DNA of 64,000 nt. Origin: Bugula neritina. Taxonomy: Eukaryota; Bryozoa; Gymnolaemata; Cheilostomatida; Bugulidae. The notes beneath the pieces are model-generated. The model had not been told where the DNA came from. It did no database searches and saw nothing but the letters and a program-made list of their open reading frames with translations. Both the position numbers and the translations under genes were made by a program. Where the stretch lies: the NCBI GenBank assembly GCA_964035545.1, contig OZ037773.1:5104251-5168250 (forward strand). The letters run 5' to 3'. This document shows, one piece after another, positions 43,970 through 56,600 of this stretch; within the stretch, counting starts at the first letter, position 1, and every line of letters starts with the position of its first letter.

Positions 43970-44742
43970 AATCACGGGCTTTCCATGTACCGATCTCAGA
44001 TCGATCTCGCTGAGATCGATCTGAGAAATGTGCTCAGATCGATCGTTTTTCCATGAGAGTGTCAGATCGATCTCGCGAAGTTGCCTCCTCTTAAGTGAAG
44101 GATACTTTAAAAGTATAATTTGTTCACCTATTTGAGTGATTAAAGCTACTACTGTTGAAAACAAGATGGTCGTAGTCTAAAATTTAATCCCAGCTATAAA
44201 CTATACGCAGCAAAGCTTTCAGTGTATGATAATTTGGCCAATTTAAAATAATTGATTTTAATTTTTTAGCTTGACAGCTTATATAAAATTAATGGCTGTC
44301 TTGCAGATTATTAATAAACTTACAGGACTGTTTGGCTTAAAATTACAAAGAAAACAGCTAATGAAACTAAGTTTTAATAGTCATTAAAATTCAATTTAAA
44401 TTCTCCCATTTTTTTCAACCTTCTACTGCATATAATTGAGTTTTCTTAATCATTGTACTGAAAGTCAAAGTTTTGGCATCTAAAAAGGTGGCTATCATAA
44501 TTATTTAATACTTTGCTTAGTAATTATCAATAAGTTATCATTTTTATTAGCAGACAGCATTGTAGCGCGCAGTCTTTTTCTACTTCTCAGATCGATCTGG
44601 CGTCTTTCCATGGTCTTATTGACATGAGATCGATCTGAGTTCGAGCTCCACAGACCGACCAGCTCAGATCGACTGAGATCGATCTTTGACGTCTTTCCAT
44701 GGATCGATCTCGCTGAGATCGGTCCATGGAAAGCCGGTGAAT
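43970..44742. mobile_element. TIR element packed with AGATCGATCT palindromes
   Basis: The ends form terminal inverted repeats: left ggctttccatgtaccgatct, right agatcggtccatggaaagcc, extending outward imperfectly (taatcacgg / ccggtgaata). Both subterminal regions (43995-44080 and 44585-44725) are rich in GATCGATC palindromes, while the middle is ordinary AT-rich DNA. No transposase ORF; the open frames at the ends only read the repeats. A target-site duplication was not identified. Confidence 0.7.
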
Positions 44743-45149
44743 ATGTGCTGCCGAAAATAACTGCCATGTGCTATGCAATAGTCATTTGATCTGCCCTGGG
44801 AACAAATGTCAGAGGAAGTTTGCAAATACTTGAGTTAACCTTTTGACCTCACTTTCCTACAACACTTGTTGCACAATACAGCAGCATAAATAAGCTGTCC
44901 TGTTTTTATACACTGCTAACAAATATTTGGCTGACTCATCTTTACAAGCATCTTCAAACATTTGGGTCACAACTTCATGGATTTGGGATGGAATAACTAC
45001 GCTGAATTTGCATCGTCTATTATTTTATTCACTTTAAAAGTCATGTGTCATAAAAGTAAGCTTAAATCTAATTTATCCTGCATCATAGTCTACATATATG
45101 TATATGAAACAACCAGATGCTACCAAATTACAAAAAAACACTGAGTCAT

Positions 45150-45460
45150 TTAAGTTGCGTTTCTACCTCTACTGAAAAAAGTTCCGAGTTTCAGTTAATA
45201 ACACTCGTCTGAGTACCCCTTTATAGTCTTACTGAAACTCTGTGAAATCATATTGATGTGGAAGCTTACTTTCTAAAAATGAAATCTGACTCGCCTATAA
45301 TCGTTATTTGATGCCCTTTGAAAACATCGTGAATTAGTGAAGTTGACAGCATAAAAGCAATAATTGAGAAGGCGTAGCGGATTAACATGTAAGTATGTCA
45401 TCTAATTGCCAAAGTCATAGTTAACTACCGATATTTACAAGGAGTTATTATTTATTTTTT
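45150..45460 (+). repeat. Relic of NHL1 intron 1
   Basis: Same-orientation similarity to 12220-12540 (for example ttgatgtggaag, tttgatgc, cagcataaaagc, aaggagtt). It is intronic sequence only; no NHL exon is seen beside it. Confidence 0.6.
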
Positions 45461-46030
45461 TAGTGCACAGTTTGTGATTGGTCCACTAACGACCACACAA
45501 GCAACGGGAGGTTGAAGAATCACTAATGTTTTGTAGAATGTAGTTTAAATTTATTGTTAAACGCTTTAGTTCCACAAGCAACACCGTGAAGTCTGAAAAT
45601 AGTACAATTTATGCAGTTACAATGTGTAAGATCAAAAAAGGCACAATTGCGTAATATAATAACAAACAGAAAAACATAAGAACTAAAGGCAACACTGTAG
45701 CTACTGACCTTTTTGTTTCTCTCTATAATATGTTGCTTAATAATGATACTGATATAATATTAAAACTTAATACAGAAGTAAGGCCTACAAAAATCTTTCC
45801 AGAAACAATGCTTTTTTTCTCTTTACAAGCTAAAAACCTCTATAACTGGACAGAATAGGCAGCGTCTTATATACCCCATGGTTTTAGGTAAACATCACAC
45901 TTTCGCAACTAGATCTGGCCAGTCATATCGCGGTACATCACCCCAACCCGGCAGAATCACTCCCTGATAAACCTCCAGATGACTGCCTCCAGCTTCCTGC
46001 TTAAAACACTATTGCATATCCTATGAATGT
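45461..46030. other. Unassigned intergenic DNA upstream of the lectin E flank
   Basis: No exon or repeat recognised here. From about 46030 the lectin 3' flank unit resumes (matching 20470-20760). Confidence 0.5.
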
Positions 46031-46389
46031 GACTGTCATACTATAAGAATATCATTAACTTGCTGCTATGATTTGAACAGTGAGCCCAGTAAGCTGTTTA
46101 ACGATGACCTTTGACTGTTTCTGTGTATAGTCCATGCCCCTTTTGATTATTATTCTGAACTCAGCCAAGACTTGAATTAAATAATTTGTAGCAGTTAATA
46201 AACTTACGGATGTTTGTATAGCATTTTGTTGAAAAATAAAAAAATTGTTTTTGTTATTTGAGTTCATTATTGCTACTTTTTTTTCTAAACGAACTTTAAA
46301 TGTTGTTATTATAAGTTAGAATATAGCAACAGCACATTTATGTAAAATAAATAGGCTTTAGGAAAATTTGATCGAAGCTAAAATGAAAT

Positions 46390-49017
46390 TTATCTCTCAC
46401 AGACAAAGTACACTAAGGCAGAACCGCAGAGAAAGTCAAGCCATTTAAAATTAGTGTGCATGGCTATACAACTCCCATAGTTATTTGGCCGAAAAATCTC
46501 CCAGTTCTCATTGCCAAGTTGATCACCATTATCCCATCTCCATTCTTTATTCTCTTTTTTTGCCCCAATCCAAATCATATCACTCCATGCTGTAAAAACC
46601 AGTGAAATTTTGTTTAGAATGTTTAAAGCAGATATTAAACAATCAATAGACATGTGTTACATTATCTATAATATAACCAGGGAGATTTAATTACATAACA
46701 AGTGGTAGAGCTTTATACTACATGGCCCAATGCATATCAGCTCATAACATTTAGTAGCATATTACATATATTATGTCTTGTAAATTAGAATAATTATTGC
46801 AATTGCCATTTATGTTATTAATATATTCAGTTTCACAGTTTTTAAATGTGATATTATCCACTTATTTTGCATATAATGAAAACTTGGCACCATTGAATTT
46901 ATGTATATTATATTTGTACATGTGTGAAAGAAATCAATACTGTGAAGAATCACCTAGAAACACTCTTTATTCAAACAAATGCAAGCTAACAATATTTATT
47001 CTACTTTGTTTGGGCTTTTATATATGATATTAATACAAATATATATCTAAAGCTTTATTATAGCATCACATCTACAACCAGAATATAGAATAGTTAATAT
47101 AATTATTGTAGCACGTGATATGATAATTATGAGTCAGATTTTATATAGCATGAAGTATGTTATACTTGATAATATTATTATACTGTATTTAATAATTTGT
47201 GGGAATAATCACTTGTATGTAATATTTTGGGATATTGTTTCATATGTATTTTGATGACTTAAATGACTTAGAATCTAAGTCAAGTCTAAATCTTTGACTT
47301 TGACTCAAAAAGCACAAAAGTGTGGTTGTCATTGAATTATAAGCTAGAAATGTATGGTATTTTACACCATTCAGTCTGGGAGATGAACACACTTACAAGG
47401 TTCTTCAGCTACCAGAGTCTGGTACCATTCATAGACCTCTTGAGTGTCTAACATCAGGAGATTAGCTCCAATAGATGCACACACAGCTCGAGCCTCATTG
47501 CCTGTTTTGGCTTCAGAGAAGAACTTGAGACAAGTTTGTTTTACTGGGTTTACCTTCCAACCAGGTTCACATGCTGCACCATTCGGTTCTACAACGCAAT
47601 GTAAAACTTTTTTAGCTTCACATGCAAACTTTTAAATTTCGAACAGCTAAGTTGTTTTGAAAGGTTCCATTTATGTGTATAAGTATTTTATTAAATGCCC
47701 TACAACTCCTTATGTAAACAATAACTATAAAAACATTTCTAAATTTTAATCTGCTGGTGAATTAAATGTAAAAATCTCCAAGAAACAAGTAAACCATATG
47801 TGTTTTATTTTAATAACATATCTCACCAAGTTTTCAGAACTTCAATTTATTACTTAAACTTTAGAATATTTTAAAAACGTTTATTGCAGATAGGCGTTTG
47901 CTAATGAGAATATACTATACATGTTTAACAAAAGTAGCAAATGTACCTTAAAATAAAACAAATGTTCCGATTAAAGACTAATAAAGAGTTGTACTTCAAA
48001 ATAAGAAAATATGATTATTCTTCATACATATTAATTTATTAGTGCAGAGAGAATTATTGATCAGGCATAGTAGTGCCAACATTTAAAGGACAGTTTATGA
48101 GAAAATATTGTGGTGAACTAAATTTAGTTTCAAACGAAACTCAATATCATACAGTGTCTAGAATGAAAATAATACTGAAAACTATATAACATTTTCATAT
48201 AATTAGTGTATATTTTTTATGAAAATGAGCAACTTTTGAAAAAATAACAGAGAAACTTTGGTACATCTATACCTGTATCATATACTACTGTGTAGTAAGA
48301 CTCAAAGGCTAGACTGCTGACAGGTTTATAAGAACTGAACTCAGACCAGAAACACTCTTGAGTAGAGTTCTTGTAACCAAACGACTTGCAGTTGGCTTCA
48401 CTCAGACAGTTTTGTGCACATCTAGAAACAGAACTGAGTCTGACTGAAGATGAGTTCAGTAAAACCCGTCCTTTAGTATCTTGTTGGTAGAAGAAAGCTT
48501 CAAGAGTACCAGAAACCTGAGAAGTATATAAACACAGCTATGAGAGAAATGTAACATAATTACATTATAATGGGATTAGGATATTGTAACTCGGTGAAAG
48601 AATAACATATTAAAAACGTTTGCAAAGAAATTAGGACTGAATGCTCTTTCTAACATTTGTCCGGGCTCGAACCCATGACTTTAATTGTGCTTACTAGGCA
48701 AGCGCTCTAACACCCAGACCATAACAGTAATTTGACATTTTGCTTGCAGCGCTAAGCCTAAAATTCCAAACTAGAACCATTCATTTTGGCAATTAAAAAA
48801 TGGCGTTGATATAATCACCTTCTTCCAAAACTAAGACCTTAACTGTACAAGTTTAGGCCTAATTCAAATATAAAAATGTGGCATACTGCAAGCAGTCAAT
48901 TATAAATATGCATTTTTCAAAACGAAAAAATTAGGCAACTCAAGCATCACAAGTTACCTGAAAGCTGTTGAGTGTCAAAAATTGGAGGAAAGAAATGAAA
49001 TTAATAAAATATTTCAT
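46390..49017 (-). CDS. Lectin E: secreted PAN-CTLD protein (4 exons, 231 aa)
   Basis: Exons 49017-48958 (signal peptide MKYFINFISFLQFLTLNSFQ), 48516-48273 (PAN), 47588-47397 and 46589-46390 (CTLD). Phases 0, 1, 1; 696 nt, open throughout. PAN: RCAQNCLSEANCKSFGYKNS. CTLD: ACEPGWKVN, MIWIGAKKENKEWRWDNGD, SCIAMHTNFKW, YFVCER. The loop tripeptide is RPN, near to EPN but with the acidic residue replaced by Arg, and the WND site reads WLD. Upstream DNA from intron 1 outward is close to that of lectin B, but exons 3-4 and introns 2-3 are more diverged, so the gene may be a recombinant of two lectin lineages. Secreted; ligand unknown. Confidence 0.9.
48638..48723 (-). mobile_element. Partial SINE in lectin E intron 1
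   Basis: Same insertion as 28505-28590 in lectin B, so it predates that duplication. Confidence 0.6.
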
Positions 49018-49170
49018 TATGTATAAATAGCTGCAAATCCAGAATGCGAAATGAGTGCACCGCTATCAGCTCTTTTCAACTAAGTGAAGGCAAAGGTGTC
49101 ACTGTATAACAAATCAGTGTTGAATGGTCTATAAACACTTTCACTGATTGCTCATATCAAATATCTTCCA

Positions 49171-49189
49171 CTCATATGCCATTTTTATA
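49171..49189 (-). promoter_or_regulatory. TATA-like core promoter of lectin E
   Basis: The minus strand reads TATAAAAATGGCATATGAG, about 155 nt upstream of the ATG, in the conserved array position. Confidence 0.5.
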
Positions 49190-49989
49190 CAGAAAGTATA
49201 ACTTTAGTTCCTGAACAGAGATCAAAGCTTCCCAATTGCAACTTGTGTCAATAGGCTACGGTTTGGTAGCCTATCTTTTTGTTTACCTAACTTCTGTTAA
49301 GTGAACCTTGAAACACTACTTGTTATATAAGTCTATTGTATTATAGTATCGGAAATGTCAGCTGTTGTGAAGTAGATATTGTGGTAATGAATGCTTCCTT
49401 GACACTTCTCTATACATTAACAAAAAAGTTTACATGAAATAGATGATGCACAGCACACTTCACATGCATTGGTTTAGAGTTGTGTGCTCTTTAAGGGAAA
49501 ACGCAAACCCTTCAGTAGACCACATCTGCATAGAGCACTTATATATTAACTAGAAACAACTTTTCATCTATATAATATTCTGCACAGGCTAAAGTATAAT
49601 GTATATCAGACATTTTTCAAGCTTTAAATCTGTGCACACTGAAAACCAATAACCACACTCTAAGAGAAAATAAAAGGAATCAGCTAATGTGTGAAATATT
49701 TATTATGTAATTTATGCGTTAATTCAGAAAAAATTGAGCAAGATTTATTCACAGAGATATCAATGCAACTTAGATAATAGTCATGAAATGGCAGAGTAGG
49801 CTAAAAATATATGATTCTGAGTTATTAAGCAGCAACCACACATGTATACTAGACTGCAGAATATTATATTACATGTCATGAGAACATGTGCATGGAGTTG
49901 TGGAATACTCCTGCAACTGAGTATAGTTCAAAGTTCATTTAGGATTTTCATATCAAACCATATAGTTTTTATGAGAAATGTTATATTAC

Positions 49990-52296
<2,307 letters not shown>

Positions 52297-52299
52297 CAC

Positions 52300-53670
52300 T
52301 AAAATAAAAAAGTCATGAATAATACTTATATATTTTAAAATTGAAATGTAAACTTCACCATATATAGTAATACAGGCTAACGAACATATTATACTATTGC
52401 AACTATAGCAATTGCACAACTCGGAAATATATGAAATCTAAACATTTTATAGAGCACGCAGTGCTTATGGCTCTGACATTTAGAAAACACAAACAAAACA
52501 AAAACCTTTTTATAATGAGTAGAAGTTTGATGAAAAAATGTAGAATTAACCAACCTGATTATTTGAGAGAAATGTATATCTATAAGAGAGAGAGATAGCT
52601 TCAATGAGTTATGTTGCAGAGTAATACCAAAACTCAACAGCAAGTAGAGAACACGTCACAACAAAGTATGATACTGAGATAAGTATATACTTTAAACACT
52701 GATTCTATAATGTACAGAATAAGAGATAGAAGCATCCGTATTCTGAGGCAGAGCTAATCAAACTACACAGAGTCATGGCATGATGTCTTTCTCATTGTCT
52801 GATTAATGTCGTATAACTCATAAATTCCTTACTAGTAAATTACTAGTTATTAGAGTCATTGTTACAAAAAAAATTGTTTTTTACTAACAACTTGAGATTT
52901 TTTACATCGACATAAAACATGCTTAGATGAATTTTCTTTTTTTTGAAAATCGCAGAGCAGGCTCTTTCAAAACTCACATCAATTACCACATATTTGGAAT
53001 AACACTTTTATATCAATTTATTCATTATTTAGGTGTAGGATAAAGACTATAAAAAGGAATATAATGCATTATAGTGCGCTTGAGTGTTGTAAATATGAAT
53101 TAGCAAAGTTATAGCTATCTACAAGCAAACATTTTTTTTATCAATGAATCCTTTTAGAGTCTACAGATATATTTTTGAACTAAGTAGGTGTAAACTATTA
53201 ATTTCTAGTAATAGTTTAAAGTTATATACAGTAGAATGAGTTTTTTATGAAACAATAAATTTAGACTAATTTATAATTATGTTAAAAATAAAAAAATATG
53301 TTTTTTCTTATGTTAATATGAAAAACATTCAATTTCAGTCAATTAATTAAAAGAAAATGGTGCTGCATGTATGGGAAAATAGCCTATCAATTACTATTTA
53401 CAAATATATCAACTGGTGTGTTCATTAAAAGTATTTGAAAAAGCCATACAATTAAGACTGGTGAATTTTTAAAATACATATAATATTATATAAGAAAACT
53501 TTGAACTCATTATTATCAAAAGTTACATATTCTTATTATATTATATTTCAACATAAGAAATTACAAACAAAATTAAAATAGTGTTTACAATGAAATTGAT
53601 TTCTACTATAACTTCAGCTATAAACAAATTCTTATTTTAAAAAATTTGTCTTGCAATCTTTTAACTGATC
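52300..53670. other. Intergenic DNA between RhoGAP copy 2 and lectin F
   Basis: Counterpart of 31840-33230; no gene seen. Confidence 0.6.
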
Positions 53671-53675
53671 AACAT

Positions 53676-56600
53676 CTATTCCAGATGTTTTTCACACACA
53701 TATCTAATATAACTTGATTCACAAGTATCGTCATCCCAATGGAAGTTTGGGAGCATGGCAAGACAACTCCCTGAGCCATCAGGCTGACTAATAAAAAATC
53801 TCTTCATATCCAATGAGTCACCATTATTCCACGTCCAATCATCACCATCCTTAGTAGCACCCAGCCATATTGCAAACTTCCATGCTGTAATCAACAAACT
53901 ATGCATTATTTGGATCCAGTCACAACTTTCTTAGGTTTTAGAAACTTGTAGTTTTAAACACTACACTATTTAAATACTATAATAATCATATAACGTTTAC
54001 AGCTATTATATATTTGTAAATCGTGTATTATGTATTCAAAATTAAAATATTGATAACCGATATAACTTCAAAACTATAAACTGCTGAGAAAATGATGAAA
54101 TTTTCAACCTAAAAAAATGTCGCAAAAATCAATAATCAAATTAAATTAACAGCGCAATAAATTTGAAAGCAATGGTTTGCATGACGACTTACAAAGTATG
54201 CAATTATCTCCAACATATATTTGCTGTTCTTGAGATTATAAATAATTAAATAATATAGCGTGATACTTCAACTGGAAAATAGCACTTTATTATAAACACA
54301 GCTCTAATACCTGATACTTTATTACCAATAATTTTGCTCTATAATTGTTTGTATTTCTTACACAGTGTTAATTACACAGATAGTGTGTCCTCTCATGCTT
54401 GTAATTCTAATCTAGTTATATATATAAACCTAATCAGATTATATTGCTTCTTTTGTGGGCGTATAACCACTCATTTTATTTTTACATAATTAAAAATTTT
54501 GATGCAACTTAAAAATATGGCTTTGAATTTATCTCAACGCTAACTTTGGTAAAAGTTTTGCAAATTTGTTTGCATATTTTTTAAATCTTCTAAAGCATTT
54601 TCTATGACTAAAGCTAACAAATGAATATCAATAGAAAGATTGGAAATATACTGCAGAAGTGATAAAACTTACAAGGTTCTTCAGCCAACAGAGTCTGGTA
54701 CCATTCAATGACTTCTTCAGAGTTCAACATAAGGAGAGAAGCTCCAAATGATTGGCAACTTTCTTTGGCTTTATTTGCAGTTTTAGTCTTAGAGAAAAAT
54801 TTGATACAAGTTGTGTTAACAGTGCACATCACACTGCCAGGCTCTACAACACAGTGTTATCACACTACATCTTATAAGTTTGATGGTTTTACCACAGTGT
54901 TGAGAGAGATAGTCTGTAGTTTTGAGTATACCCGTTAGCCCCAGGGCTGTTATGATTCAAGTGCAGCTGCTTGCAAGACGAGAAGTCTTGAGTTCGAATC
55001 CCAGTGGGAGAAAGAGTTTTATATAATCAATTTGAAAAGGATGCATTGTAAGATGATCTGATGTTGACAAGCTACAAGCTAGCAAGTACTAAAGCTACTG
55101 ACAAGTGATAGCCGAAGGAAAGCCAGCAAGGAACACTCTGGAGTTAGAGCTTAGCCTGGTAGGTTAACACTACATGGCGCAGTCGGCAGGATATTGAGGA
55201 GACAAGAGTTACAATAGAGAGAAGTGTGTTGTTTGGAGTTCATTAGACTTCAGAGGTTTATATTTGAGGGAAAAGAGTTGAGAGGCTTGTTGAGAAAGGT
55301 GGTGAGTGTTGACTTTTGAGCAATTTATAAATAATACTAATAGATTCAGAATAAGAGTGCCGGCGAAAGGTACTGAGAATTAAACTTTGAGAGACACGGA
55401 TGCGCCCAGGGATTGAAACTGAGAGTACAGTGCATAATCACGAGATAGCTGCTTAAAATTAAATTGTTTTATTTACTCTATTAAAACTGCTTAAGTGTAG
55501 TATGGCTCATGAAGACATCAAATTAGACCTTATTGCTTTTCCTAAATTAAAGTTGGATGAAAGCAACATAACCAAATCTTGGAACTCATGGCTCATTCAA
55601 TTTAAATTGAGTATAGAAGGTACTTCCCTTAATGCAGGGTTTGAAGTAGTGGGGGATGGACAGGTTAGCAGATTTAGAGGTAGGAGAAAGCTTTTAGCTC
55701 TGTTAGGAGCTGTAGGGTCAGAAGGTCTTGATACTTTACAGTCATTAGGTTTTGATTTGAATAATAACTCTGATGATGGATATGAGTTAGCCTTAGACTT
55801 ACTGCAATCTCACTATGATAGAGATGATACATTTTATGTGAAAACCATGAAGTTTGTCACTGTGACCCAAGCTTGTGGAGAAAACGAAATTGATTATTTG
55901 CTAAGAGTTGAGAAACTAAGTAGAGCAATAAACTTTGGCAATAATGATGATGTTAGAATGGGATTTGCAGTTGCACTAGCAGTTAATGGTTTAAGAAATG
56001 CAGGATTACGTAGACATTTGTTGCAGCATGCTAATCTAAGCTGGAAACAGCTGAAAAAGAAAAGTCGTGCTGCACATTTAAGTAAACTTTCCGAGGATGC
56101 TTTAAATGCAATAAACAATGAATGCATAGATGAACAATCAATTGGTAGACTCACATATTCTTACCGAGCTAATGGTAGCTCAGAACACTGTAAGAAAAGA
56201 GATAAAGTTCTACATAAATCTAATTATGATAAGACAACTTCTATCAATAGAGACAACTCTTTTTCAAAGAAAAAAGAGGCATGTCATTCATATCAACATT
56301 GTAGTTATAAATTGCAAAATGCTTACAAAAGTCATGGCAGATGCTTTAGATGTGACCGTACAGGACATTATGTGAGAAACTGTCCTAAAACCCATTGCTA
56401 CATGTGCAAGGAATTCGGCCACATTGCTCAAGATTGTTCTGATAACAAAAGATACCATCACAAAAAGAGATATGTGGAACAAAGAGAAAACAGGATCGGA
56501 GTTATGGACTCCCTAAAATCAATGAAGTTTTCTACAAAGAGTGATGGGACTTATAATCACAATGTCAGTCCTAAAATAACAAGGACTTTATTAGTTAGTG

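Noticed and set aside
43990-44725. Possible CRISPR-like or satellite array of AGATCGATCT
   Set aside because: Spacing is irregular, spacers are absent, and the words occur only at the two ends of a TIR element in a eukaryotic genome.
43871-44767. Minus-strand ORFs with repeated SEIDLR-type words
   Set aside because: Translations of the GATCGATC palindromes in a TIR element, not a gene.
55894-56154. Minus-strand ORFs inside the retrotransposon
   Set aside because: Antisense to the intact Gag-PR frame with its knuckles and DTGS motif.
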